Positions 1 to 13,400 of a stretch of DNA of 64,000 nt are shown piece after piece; the stretch's first letter is position 1; every line of letters starts with the position of its first letter. The notes under the pieces were generated by a model. The model was not told where the DNA came from. It did not search any database and saw only the letters and a program-made list of their open reading frames with translations. Source of the stretch: Brevipalpus yothersi. Its lineage: Eukaryota; Arthropoda; Arachnida; Trombidiformes; Tenuipalpidae. The DNA lies in contig QZCP01000099.1 in the NCBI GenBank assembly GCA_003956705.1, positions 1 to 64,000 of the forward strand, given 5' to 3'. The position numbers were made by a program, and so were the translations under genes.

Positions 1-2899
1 CTTCGTCAAGTGATACACAAAAATCAACTGAGTTTCAGCAGGCTTCTAGTTCCAAAACTTCAGCTCTCAATAACAGTAAGAAAAGTTCCAATAAGTATTC
101 ATCACTTCCTCTTTCTCAGAGAATGAAATCCTCATCATCTGTTGCCTCAAATGTTTCGGAGGGTTCCAGAAACAGCCCAACAACTAATTTCCCCTCACCA
201 AAGCGTATACCAGACTGTTTAACTCTTCTTGATGATCTCAAGTTTTGTCTCATGATGCCCGTGATACTGGATGAGAAAGGTTCCGAAGTAGAACAGCCAA
301 TTGTCTTGATTACGAAGAGCTCAAATCTATCTGATCTTGGAATTTCCCTTCCGTATCGTGTGAAATTCAGTAAGAATGAAGATTTTGCCTGGCGTCAAAA
401 AGAAAACATAGTTCTTTTCGGGAAGCTCATTGCTGTCAGTGGTAAGTTTCAGTGATCGTTTCTCAGTAAAATAGTCATTTCCCATGAATGAATCAGAAGA
501 TTTCTGGTAAAACTATCATTAAACTCATTTCAGATGACATTAAGGCTCTGACACAAGCTTGTGAAAGCTATTTCAGCTTGACACGAGAGAGAGGGATGAT
601 AGGTTTGACGGTTTATCTGAAATTTGATTATCTAACAAAAATTTGGCCTGGTAGTGCGGAAATTTTCAACAAGGCAACTGTCATGCATTCAGAGAGTGTG
701 TTGAAAGATCTTTTCCCCAAGGAAGGCTCAGTGTTCACCTTAGATCAAGTAAAAGAGATTCCAAAGAAGTTCCAGCCGAAGGTATCGCCAAAACGAATAG
801 CTCAAGATGCATTGGCGTCTAGTGATGACTCAGGTTCATCAAGTAAGAGGAGGAAGCCATCAACTACAATAGTAAAAGTTTCACCTCCTGTTGCAAAGGG
901 AGGACAGAAACAATCTTCCAAGAAAGTCAGTGCATCTCAACCGACTGAGAAAGAGAAGAGAAAAGTTTCCAAGAGCCTTGAAAAATCTCTCAGTCAAGCG
1001 AATCAATCTGAATCGAGCATCAGTGCTGATGAAGATGAGAACATTGAACATGATTATGATGTGGATTTAATGTCTCTACAACCACCTAATCTGAGTACAG
1101 ATCTGAGCGTTGATCGATCCACAGCTGATGTCCTGGTGTCGGTTCAGCCATCGCCGAGCGCAACTTGCAAGAAAAGTTCCACGGCGAAAAAAAGTGCTCC
1201 TTCGAACCATGAAAGTGATGATTCTATTATGGAACTTATGATGACTGACAGTCCTCTGGGACGAGAGTTTTCTCAGGGAGAACAGTCCATCCCATCTGAA
1301 ATCGATGAGTATCAGAGAGACCTTATCGAGAGATTTGAAGAGTCAGCTACTGCGAATAGTGTGAGAGAAAGCTCTCAGAAAGGTGGAAAACTTTCTCAAA
1401 ACAAAAACAAGAATGTTTCTAGGTCTCGTCGATCAAGCGCAGGTTCATCCGGATCAAGTTTCCTCTATAATAGGACTTTTTCCCGCTCCGAACTATCTAT
1501 CTCGAGTTTAAGCTCTGGCTCTCCTGCAGCTTCTGGATCCGGATGCTCTCAAAGTTCCACTTCGGGATCCAGCTCATTACGTTACTCCAGAAAAAAAGCA
1601 GCCGAAATGGCAGCAATACATGACGTTGCAAAGAATTGGGAGCACAACAAACAATGGGCAGATAAATCTTTCGAGGAAAGATTCAGTTTCTTCAAAAATT
1701 CTTTCGAAATTCTTCTCGCAAATAGATCGAATTTGAGCCCAATTGATCCATACTATCGGATCATGGCGTCAATTTGTGATGCGATTTTTGGAGTTTATCT
1801 TTTGCAGGACAAAATTCGAACTATGAATCGTGCTTCTGATGTTTTTTTCATTGACGCAGATAATGATCAAACAAAATTGGACAAAGATAGGGTTAGTTGA
1901 GCGTATTTCCCCCCATGAACCTTGAATTTACTAGCATTCATTACTCTAGAAAGTTTCTCGAAAATTGACTGAAATTGCCTCATGAGAACTCTCATCATGA
2001 TTTCTCGAGAAACTTTCCTCTTATCTCGAGAACCTCTCCACTGAACAGAAGTGCTGAAACATGATGAAATTTTCCGATTTTTTTGTTTCCATTTTTTCCT
2101 CTCTTACTTTTTCATTCCATATATGACTCTGTTTTTCTCTAGAAAACTCTCTTGATTGAAGGTATCATGCCTTTAGACGTCTATGCTGTTGAAAAAGCAT
2201 TAAAACGATCAAATCAGCGAGATCCTACATCTATATTGTCACACATTGTCCGGATTGCATTTCCACCACATTTCTATTCGAATGTTCAGCTTGGTGTTAC
2301 ACGGCGAAAGAATCGCAACATAAGAACAGCCAAAACCTCATTGCCAGTTGTATTAGGCTATCCAGATCCTTTGAATCGCCCTTTCACTGGAGATGTGGAT
2401 AGTAAGCTAGGAGAAAAGAGAATTACTGCTCTGATTGGTAAAGTTTTTGATGAGCTTTTATTGCAAAAATTTCTTCCCTCACAGCCATCGAACTGATGAG
2501 AAAGTTTTCCGAGGTTTTGTGAGAAATTTTCCTCTCTTTGAAATTATTTTTCTGATTTTTTCCTCTCCAGAGTTTGCTATGAGGCTTGGTGAAAAGTTCA
2601 CATATGATGGGAATTATATGAAGGAGATGAGGAAAAAAATGTCAAAAGCACTCTGGGACCTGGATGCCAGGAAGGATGATCCGAAAAAGCGTGATTATCC
2701 AGTTCAAAATCAGATAAATTATCTGAAGGAAAGATTCGGCGATATAATTAAGGATGATGAGGATGATGAGGATGATGAGGAAGGCGAGAAAAGCGAGGAA
2801 GATGAAGACGATAATAATGGTAATGATGGAGGTGATGGTGATGGTAATGGTGTTGATGAGGATGAGGATGAGCATCAGACAGACGATATTCAAGAGTGA
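1..2899 (+). CDS. Ser-rich nuclear-type protein with BEN-like C-terminus (3' four exons, partial)
   Basis: Four exons join in phase: 1-441 (open at the window edge), 534-1891, 2143-2437 and 2571-2899. The introns are 92, 251 and 133 nt, all GT-AG (donors GTAAGT, GTTAGT, GTAAAG; acceptors TTTCAG, CTCTAG, CTCCAG). The visible protein is 806 residues. It is very rich in Ser, Lys and Glu, with long disordered stretches. The part encoded by the third and fourth exons is better ordered: a helix-like stretch around ILSHIVRIAFPP, then LGEKRITALIEFAMRLGEKF, resembling the two halves of a BEN domain (DNA or protein binding in chromatin proteins). The protein ends in a long Asp/Glu run and stops with TGA at 2897-2899. 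ATTAAA at 3084-3089 could be the poly(A) signal. The gene model is solid; the BEN assignment is tentative and the start lies to the left of the window. Confidence 0.8.
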
Positions 2900-3855
2900 G
2901 ATATTATGCAAAAATAGTTAAAAGGGCTCGCCATTACCTTGCCTACCTATCCAAGGAGCTGTGTTTCGAGAAAGTTTCCAAGAGTCAAATTTTGATTATT
3001 TCTATACAAACAGATTTTCCTAAAATTTTCAAGATTTTTTGAGCTATTTTGTCAGCTGGAATCATCAGTTCCATTCTGGAGTAATTAAATAATCAAGTTT
3101 TTTACACCAATCATGAATTAGCATCTCTCCTCTTCTCGGAATCTTTCTTCAGATTCAGAATGTGGGAAAGAATCAAGTCTGGAATTCATTTCCAGCTGTT
3201 TGAGGAAAAAAAACTTGCTCGGAATCAGAGATCTTCCGCCGAAAAAAATCAATTCTCTCATTTTTCTGATGGAATCATTCTAAGTTTCCAATTCAGAACT
3301 AGCTCTTCATTCCAGCCTTGAATCATTTTTTCATTCCTGAAAAAGGGGGTCTGAAAGTAAAAATTGGAGCCTGAGCTACATTGTATGCGAAATCTTCCTG
3401 TTTTCCATGCTCAGAATCACTTTTGGCTCAAAAAGAAATTCGAAAGATTCCTTGTGGAACTCCGAAACTTAGAAATCTGTTGGCTGGGTCTCTATGTTCG
3501 AAGAATTTACTGATACTATGATTGTCCATCCATTCAATGACTCAATATGCTACAATCTATGGTTAAAATCATGATTCAGATAGCCTCTTTATTGGCTTTT
3601 ATCGGCTTTTAATGCTCCATGAAAAGAGATAGAGAAGAGGACAAAAGGGATTCCAAGGTAATCTCTTACTTGCTGAAGTGTGGTGAAGTAGAATGATGAT
3701 GAGAAAGGGAGAATGCCGAATGTCGAAAAAAATATCCGAGGAAAAACACTTTCCATCTCATGGAAAATCTGTTTCAGTATCTGATAAGGTGTACCATGTG
3801 TGATGAATATTCTAGCCCTCTTATTCTGTATTCTTTCATTCATCATTGCCTTGAG

Positions 3856-3858
<3 letters not shown>

Positions 3859-3911
<53 letters not shown>
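3859..3911. repeat. (TC)n microsatellite
   Basis: About 53 bp of nearly pure TC repeat; it creates artificial Ser-Leu ORFs. Confidence 0.95.
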
Positions 3912-3913
<2 letters not shown>

Positions 3914-6900
3914 TATCCTTTCAATATATTCACAGTGTATCGAAGAATGTTTACTCTTGATGTCATTCGGAAAGAGTCAAGTATCAATTGAGAGAATGTA
4001 GATGAATTGATACTAGTTTTTCAGGAGAAAAAATATTCTATTAACCTTTTTCGTAGACTAAATTGGAGGAAAATAAGATTCTTATGCAAAATTTTCATCA
4101 CCAGAACTTCATCATGCAAAATCATTTAATATGCTAACTCATTGAGCTATAGCTCTTTCCCTCTCTTTCTACATCAGCTTGATGCCAGTTATGAAAAGTA
4201 TCTTTTTTCCCTCCACTTATCTACTTTGAAGAGTGTCAATTTTAATACTCATTATCTTGATGTCATGATATTCGCTGCTTATTTCTATGGGCAAAAAACA
4301 TTGGAAACTATCGCTACTTTATACATATGACCAAAATTGGGTCCAAAAGGTTAATCAAACACCTCAAGCATAATGATCTATCAGCCATGTATATAGCTTC
4401 CTTCTCATCAATAGACCAGAGGCTGATGATGGTGTCAACAAATGTTAAAGTTCATTTTAAGGTGATCCTGATAGATACATTGATTGATCCAATTTAATGA
4501 GTATAGAGTCCAGTTTTTTTCTCCATCATCATCCTATTTGATCGAATGTGTATACATCAGTGTGTATAGATGCATCAAAATTGTTACAGTACACTTGGTC
4601 AAACTGATTAAATTTCTTGAAGCATTGCTGATTTAAACTTAACAGGCAGCATTCTTCTCGATCAAATATCAACATCAACATATATATGATTGGTAAAAGT
4701 TTGATTGGATGTCCAAAATTTCAACTATAAATACTATATGTACACATATGCATAAGTGTGGGTATGCATAATGAGTGTAGAATTTTTGATTACAAGAATA
4801 TTAACAGCACACAAAGTGAGCCCAAATTTTCATTCTTACGCAACATTTGACTTCTCTATCATCACCAGTCAAGTTTGATATATGACATGATTACAAGCCA
4901 ATAATGGACTTGGTTAAATTTGATCACATGATCAGCGGAAAAAAAGTAAAAATACTCTCTTGAGAGCATAGACAGAATGGCACCAAAAACCTCCAGGGCA
5001 TGTAACAATATATATATATATAAGTGTAGAAATGTGTATACTGTGAGCTCAGCAGTTAGCTTGGAAATGTGAGAAAAGCACATTTCAAGTGGCCATTCCG
5101 ATGGATAAATAATGTGAATACAAAATCTTATGGTTGCGTAAGGACATGAATTCTTGAATATAAATATATACATTTTCGTTCTTCTACTGAATGGGATAAA
5201 GAGTGCCAAGTTTGCTAGATAATAGGGCAGATATACACCTTACACGATGCAGTACAGAAGCAAAAATATTCTCTTCTCACTGTTTTGGATTCACTTTTTT
5301 CTCCAAGTTTTCAGCAAACGTCAACAGTTGGCCCTGTAAGCAAATCTGTGACAACTCAGCATCATTTCATCTTAAGCTGCCACTGATTTTCATCTCAAAA
5401 AATTTGCATGAACTCATCTTTCCATCTTTTCTCATCTCTTCGTCTGTTTGTCATCATATTTCAGCATTTTCACTTCAGTCCATAGACATTCACACTCACG
5501 CCTCTATACATCCAGGCACCTACACAATTCTTCATCTCAAGATGAATTCCCATTGAACAGAAAAGAGAGAGGAGATTTAACCTTTCATCACCGTCAAGAG
5601 GTATATCACTTGTCTTGATGCTTATATATTCAGTGTATTTCCTAGCATGAAAGTGTGTGTATTCCAAAAGTGCACAACTTCCATGATGTTTTTGATGATA
5701 TTTACCATTCCTCAGTTGTCAGCTATTCTAATCCTATTTTCCATACCCATTGAACAGTAGCAGTGTTCATCACTTGGAAAGGTGGATCACTTTTGCATAA
5801 GTTTGTATAAAATGTAGATCCCTAAAACTCACCAGTGGATGATAATTGAGATTAGCAAATATTGAAACTGTGTCTGGAAAATTTTCATCGAATTCACGAT
5901 GACGTTCTCTTGTAATGAGATAGAATTTCTCCACCTAATTTGGCTACATATAACATAAGTGATGTATAAATTTCGATTGGAAGCTTACCTTACCATCTGA
6001 TCAGCTTGAGAGCATTCTTTTGATGTGTGTATACCTAGGATTCTTCCACTTTATACACAAGCTCATACAGCTAATCGAATTTTACCGTGAATTCTATTCT
6101 AATTTTCTCTCATCTTCTAAAATTGCTTAATCACACGTACTGCATCGAGAGCTATAAACGAAATGCTACTCAAATGGGAATACACGAGGTTCTTGAGAAC
6201 CTCAATATGTCCATGGTATATTCTCTCTCAATATACATGAAAAATGAGCTTTAACAGCGGGAAATGATGGAATGATCTCTCAATAGAGTTCATTTTATTG
6301 CACGTATAAAGCTTATGGAAAAGCTTCATGGCCCTATTCAATACTTGAATTGTCTTAGTTAATTGCATGTCTCGACATTTCCTCAGTGAGAACTTTAACG
6401 AAGTCCAAGCTTTCAATATTACGAATTATTATTATTAAACTTCTCCACTCACATTATCAGAGCTCATCAGCATCCTGAACTTACATGAAAACGAAATAGT
6501 CCTAAATGATCACTCAGAGAATATAGTTTAAGAAAATCAATGCATAGCTTCTCAGGAAAGTGAGCATGCTAACCACTAATTCTCTGCAAATTATCCTCCT
6601 GATTTCGATTGTATTCCTTCAAGACGATTTGAAGAGATCACTGCCTCGAGGTTGAATACAAATCGTGGTTAGAATTTGTTGGAAGAATAAAAGTTCATCC
6701 GTAATTCTCCATGAAAAACCTCAAAATAACAGGTTATTTTACATGGAATTTGCATTCTTATTCATTATATTCGTCTAAGGCTTGTTAGCCTTTCTACTTT
6801 CAATGCTGCCAATGTGACTTACCCATTGAATAATATCAGATTGGAAGGAGGAGTCTTTCTCTTTGGTATTATTAGAGCTGATATGCAATTTTCTCCACAA

Positions 6901-8434
6901 AAAACACTAATTCATGCCTCTTGTTCTGATTTCCGTTGGCATTATCTTGAACACACATATATCTTACCAGTCATGCTGGTGTATCATGGCTGAATTTAGA
7001 TGAGATTACTCAAAATCACAAGCCAGATGAGCCTTACATGCGTCTCAAGGGCTCACTATCAACATGAGACTAGCCGAATTCATCCTCTTCTCTTTTTTCT
7101 CTTCTCCGCTGTTTTACTCATTGGAGTTCAAGCATTTGAATGGTAAATTAATTTAGCATCATCAGATATTCAGCTTGAAGATCACATTTCTACACAACAT
7201 TTATTGTATTCTCTCCACTACTTTTCTTTCTCGTTTTTATTCCACTAAATTACGTGATAAGGTTCACAAAAAAGCGTTCTGATCCTCTCTCTCTCTCCCT
7301 CTTCAAGTATCGATCTTGTCCAACATACTGGAATAACTTTGCATTCAACTTACATCTATTCTTTGATAGAAAAAATTTTTCCAGTCCTTCTCTCTCTCTC
7401 TCCCCATTGATGAAGACTATCTGAGGAAGAATTTTTAGTGAAAGATTTTTTTCTCTCCATTCTATCTTATCTCGCAGCTCACAAAATCAGTGGGCCAAAA
7501 ATGATTGTTATCTGATTGATTTGCATCGAATGAAGTATTGCCTCTCAATTGAGTGGCTTCATTTATTTCTTTTTCCACTTTTTCATCATAAATTTTTTTC
7601 ACTTCTTCTTCTTCTTCTTTTACTTATTCTTCCCTCTTTACTCTCTTTTTGCTCTCCTCCCTATTGGCCCTCCTCTATAAAACAGATTTTTCTTCTCCAA
7701 AATAGTTAAATTCTTCTTTGACTGAATACTTCTTTTTTGCCTACTCTTTTGCCATCTCATATGCTCCTAATCGATCCGAAATGCACATCAGGAGGCATTC
7801 TCCTGGAACAGAGATCTGTCATCCTTTATCAACTGTTTAATGATGATCAGAGAAAAGCATCAACCTAAATCATTTATTATGCTGATAATTTTACGCCTAG
7901 CATCACTCTGAGCGAAAGATAGTCAATCGAAGCGAAACTTGCCATAGTATTACAGTTGATAATGCGGTTTGAAAAGAGTGTTTTATGATGTGAGCTCCTG
8001 TCAATGTATTCTTCCTATCTTTTTCCTTATTCTCTCTCTCTTCCTTTCTTCTGATAAATACTTTTGTTTGCCCCATGAGATAACTTTCAATACTGTGTAC
8101 TTCTTCTCCTTTTCCGATTCAAATCATATCTTTTGCTCACTATTAGCTCATATTTCTCACCATCAAGCATACCCCTGACATGAGTTCATTATTTGTAACT
8201 CTATCAATTCATCCCTTCGAGATGCCACTATACTTTTCACAGCAAATAAATCTTGTCAATTCAATTTGATTGGTGTTTTATTCAATGTTGAAGCTAAAAC
8301 TGCGATTCATAATGTTTATGATTTTTCCTTTTTCCTGTTGTAAATTGACCCTTTCGAGAATGGTCAAGAGAAAGTGATTGAACAATTTGTGCTATTGGTA
8401 TCAATGCTGTTATACTAACCTAAATTTAGTTGCA

Positions 8435-8461
8435 AGAGAGAGAGAGAGAGAGAGAGAGAGA
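8435..8461. repeat. (GA)n microsatellite
   Basis: Pure GA tract, first of three alternating GA/CT/GA tracts within 370 bp. Confidence 0.95.
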
Positions 8462-8588
8462 TCTTTTGAGTGGAAAATAACGATAATGATGTGAAGAACA
8501 ATTGAGACCAAATTTTTCTGTCCAATTCTCTATTATTCTTTGAATATACTTCATTTTCTTATTCATCCAAATCGTTCATGTTCGACCT

Positions 8589-8590
<2 letters not shown>

Positions 8591-8661
<71 letters not shown>

Positions 8662-8665
8662 TCTC
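8591..8665. repeat. (CT)n microsatellite
   Basis: About 64 bp of CT followed by interrupted CTTT units; it is complementary to the GA tracts on both sides. Confidence 0.95.
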
Positions 8666-8772
8666 ATCGTAAGTATTACTTGCATTCAATGAGCTGGGCA
8701 TCCAAATAAGTGAAAAGAGCAAACCGTATCAATGAAAATGCTATTGGAAATCTACGGTCATTGAGTTTTCTT

Positions 8773-8773
<1 letters not shown>

Positions 8774-8805
<32 letters not shown>
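8774..8805. repeat. (GA)n microsatellite
   Basis: Pure GA tract about 110 bp after the CT tract, so the two could pair as a hairpin in single-stranded form. Confidence 0.95.
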
Positions 8806-8807
<2 letters not shown>

Positions 8808-9408
8808 CAGGTCAACAGTGATTAATTTGGTCACTGAATGTTACTAAAACGTCTTTAGATGCCCAAACACTGTTAGCTTTTGAACAGAAAATGATCGGAA
8901 AATCTCATCATTCATTCAAAATCTTTTTTCACACAAACACACACTCGCACTTACACACAGATTCTTATATTTCTTTCATAGTGATGTTTATATTCTGTGA
9001 TGATAAGGAAAGGGAACGTGCTTGAATTCACTCTTCCAACACATTCTCCTCTGCTCCTTATGGTCTCCTATCATGCTGAATGTTTCACTCATGGTCTCAT
9101 CGAAGATCATTTTGTTGATCGAAGAATATCCTTGTCCACTTGCTTGTTATTTCTCTTCCTCTTATCATTCGTCTTACATACACATGCTTTGGTCAGATTC
9201 TTAGAATCATCCAATCAAACATGATCCATTATTGTTAGCCTGTCTTTTAAGGCCTATCTGATTCATATTCTCAATGTTGTCAATAGACACTCTCTATCAA
9301 TTGGTACACATGCACATATACACACAAATCGACTTCTATTACTAACTCATCTGACTAATACTGATCCAAACTCATGAACAGTATTTTCCATCAATCGTGT
9401 AGATATTT

Positions 9409-9411
<3 letters not shown>

Positions 9412-9460
<49 letters not shown>
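9412..9460. repeat. (CT)n microsatellite
   Basis: 49 bp of pure CT repeat. Confidence 0.95.
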
Positions 9461-9462
<2 letters not shown>

Positions 9463-10415
9463 TCAGTTCATAGCTTTTATACAATCACTTTCACATGCCT
9501 TTGCAATGAAAAATCTGGCTACTTTTCCATGTAATGTTACTACTATATATAGTGGCAGTAGCTATAAAGTGTGAGAAGAGGTTTTGTGATGATGATTTTG
9601 GACATAATACTCACCTCACACACAAACCTTTTTTCCAGGCTATAAATGATGAAACCAAAGTTTCTACTCAAGATTGGAGTAGAAAAAAATTTTTCACTGT
9701 GAATAAAATCTATGGCAATCATGGGCAGCTTATACCTTTTGGTGAAGAGAGGAAAAAACCTATCAAAACCCACTGAGCACTCGAAAGTGTGAAGAAAAAA
9801 ATCGTTTTATATATATGAATAAATGACTTTTTCGTCCTCATACTCTGGAATATACTTTTTCCGCCAGTATCCTGAAGTCACCATGAAAGCCATGAGCAAT
9901 ATTTTGAAAAATTTTGCTCATTTTTTTTGCTGTATTCTTGGTGGAGAAGAGAGAGAAGAGAGAGATATAGAGATGAAATAAAAAAGTTGGAAACACTTTT
10001 GTAAATCTCTTTCGTCCACATTATATTGAAATTTTCGTCTAGACAAGAGAAAGGCTGTGTTTGTGAATATAAAGGACACAGTTATAGCTCGAGAAACTCC
10101 TCCTCAGCCAAAAGCAATCAATTTCAATATGAATTCAAGGAATTGTATCCAAATACTTTTGTTCGAGTAATATGTCTTAATCATTTTGGATTCTCTCTCA
10201 TGTACAACCTTCTCTCCCCAACGATCAGCTACTCTCGATATGTCCATTCTGATGATGGAATCCAATTTCGAACAATGTATACAATGGAATACATGAAGGT
10301 AAAAGGAAAATGAATGAGGCATTGGAGCAAATAATAGCATGCAATGGATTCTGGCCAGAAGAGATTACATCAACTGGTTTCGGCATCTTGTTCTATTTGA
10401 TGAGAGGTTTATATC

Positions 10416-10418
<3 letters not shown>

Positions 10419-10457
<39 letters not shown>
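10419..10457. repeat. (TC)n microsatellite
   Basis: About 39 bp of pure TC repeat. Confidence 0.95.
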
Positions 10458-10460
<3 letters not shown>

Positions 10461-13400
10461 TTTCTTGTTATGGTTCTATTCTGGTTGAAAAGATGGGAAT
10501 ACCTTCCTGACTGAAAGGAAAGTCTTTCCCTAATTAATCTTTTACTGGCCACAGTTTGCCAAGAGAATAATAACAATCTTCTCGGATATTTTTCTGGTTG
10601 TTTTATCACACAGCCCATATATCATAATTCAGGGACAAGAAGACAGAGAACCAGAACGTTCTTACATGTTCACACTCACTTGGAAAGACCTCTTGAGTGA
10701 GAAAAATTGACTCTTCACGAAATGTACTCACTTCCACTACATGGAAAAATGAGGGTGAAAAAGTATGTATTATCGATGCTCAAGATTTTCTTCAAAGCAC
10801 CCATCAGCCCAATATATATGGATGTCTTGCGCTCTTCTCTTTCAATGCAATCTTCTCCAGTCAAGGTGCCAAAAGAGTTGTTTTTCATGCCATTTCATTA
10901 CATCATTTGATCATAAAGAGCTCATAAGAGGCCACAATATTGGCCAACAATAAGTTTCATTTCTTTCTCTCTCTCTCTCTTTCTCTCTTAACCCATTCTC
11001 TCTCGAACAGTAAACACTATGTTCACAGTCAATATATATGTATTCCTCTCTGGCTTCCTTACGTGTGTTAGTGTACCTATGTTCCTCTGTCTATTCCATT
11101 CTTCTTTTCTCTTTTTCCCTTTTCATGGATGATACATTTTCTCAGTCAACTGGTTATGATCTTCACGAATACAATTGTGAAAGACATAAGGAGGAAAGAA
11201 AAAAGAAACAACAATATTTCATCTTATACTGCCAGTCTAGTGGCTATGGTCAAGATATATGTCCTATCAGTTGGTCTAATAGTAGAAAGAGTGAGAACCT
11301 TTTTTTTCTCATTCTTTTTTGTTTCTACTGAACCGGACTGATAATCACGACACGCATATAGACTTGAAAGTAATTCATTTACTTTTACTTCAGAGAGATG
11401 CTATTGGTCAGATATTCTTGGGAATTTTTTCTTGAGCTTATATTTTATTGCCCACCTACACAAATAGACATACTCACATACACACACAAACGGATGCTCA
11501 GTACCTTGAGGATGATGAGGAGAAAAATTTTTCAGTCCAAATTATCTTTCTTTTTCTTCTTTTTCCTCCATCCATTAACTATCTTCTTCTTATTTTCAAA
11601 CCTCTTTACTATCTTCCAACCTTGTCGACAAAATTTTGAGCTTAAAGAGATGAGATTTTACTTTTCGCTTGAAAAAACATTTTCTGATGGTTTGGCTCCA
11701 TTCATTGGTCAATATTGGAAAAATTATTTCCCTCTTCACTTGATAGCTTTTTAGTTCATCACCTTTGCTCCTCTCTCTCTCCCTCTAAACACCATAATCG
11801 GTATATTAGCAAGCTATTTTTCTTGGAAGAATGATGATTGAACTTTATCCATTATTCCCTCTCTTTTGTGGAACATTATAAACTAATCCTTGTGTATTGG
11901 TGAATCTCGATGGAAGAAAAAGATTGAACCCTTTATGAATTTGAGTTTTATTTCGCTGAAAATTTGGTCTTAACACCAGACGATCATCCAGATTTTCCAC
12001 AGATTACCCAGACAATGGGCTGGAATAAAATCTTTCCTTTTTTTTCCTCTCCTTCCTTTCTCATACTCACATGGAAGAAGCCTTCACAAACCAATAGGAT
12101 TTGATGGACTTACAATTGAAGTGAAAACAAATATCTATGATCTCTTGAATGTCTGGTGAAATATTCGCCTTTTGCTTTGATTTTTTTCTCCCCCTTTCCT
12201 CTCTCTCTCAACTATTTTTTCACCATTTCAACATTTACCAGGGGATAAAATCTATTCCCAATGCCCATGAAACTGTTCCATAACCATGGAAAAGATAGCT
12301 TATAACTCCTTCCCGAGAGGAGATTGTGTTTTAAAGAACGAAAGCCTTTTCAAAATACCGAGAATACAGAAAATCTCTCTCGCTCCTACACTGACTTGGT
12401 GTGGCAGTGATAGGAAATTATCTCCTTTTTTTGCTTCTCTTCTTGACACAGTGATCGCTTTTTTTCCACAGACAAATCAGATGGAAAACACATACTCACA
12501 CTAGAAATACCATGAACACCATGAAGCTGAGAGTAAGAAGCGGAAAAAAGAATGCCAGATTGTGTGTTCACCTTACGTCATAATCTGGGAATACAATCTG
12601 AATTTTGTTCGATACACGTTCAGTGGGATCCTTTGAAAAAATTGGTGAGACTAGTTTTAAAGGCAAAAAATGTCATGAATTAGCTCATGTCACATGGAAA
12701 CAAGAGGTAAAAAGGAAGATATACATCTATAGTCAAAAGCTTTTTTCTCTGATCTGTTGTTGAAACAAGTTTCACAGTAGCAAAGTACAAGAGTGATGTT
12801 GTGAATATCTCATGGAATATCCTGTCTCACTGTTAGTGATGATTCCATCTTGGAATGAGCATGATGCTCATTTCATCTTCATGTCTTGTCCTATTTTTGA
12901 TGAATTATTCTTTTCTTGGCGAAAAAAACTCAAGATATAAAGCTTCCAGCTTTGTGAAACACTTTTATCATTCTGAAAAGCTATTCGTAAACTGATACAT
13001 GTATCCAGGCTGTGAAAATATTTGCCAATTTAGCCATTTCTGCTGGTAGTTGAAAAAATTGTATCCATGTAGTGTGGATTCCTTCGTTCTAAAAACTGAG
13101 CATTCCACAAATATTTTCTGTACTCCACAAACTTCAACTCCCTATAATAGAAGTTAACATTTGTTTCTCTCGGTGATTCGTTTACCATTTAGGATGGTTG
13201 CTCATTAAATCATTTTCAGAATAAAGTTTCATAGTATATGTTACAAGTTCTCTCAGCTTATTATTCTTTCTCCTCGATTTTCTCAATAAATCATTTCAAA
13301 TGCTCCATATTTACGAATATACTAATTTGAATCACAGAAACATCTCAACACAGAATCATTCTTGGAGAGGAACTATACTTCTTGATTCTAGTGGATCCAT

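Noticed and set aside
11066..11340. TM5-like GPCR fragment (hydrophobic run followed by VKDIRRKEKR)
   Set aside because: It looked like a missing exon of the TRH-type receptor, but it lacks TRH-receptor signatures and clear splice sites, and the hydrophobic part is low-complexity TTC/TCT.
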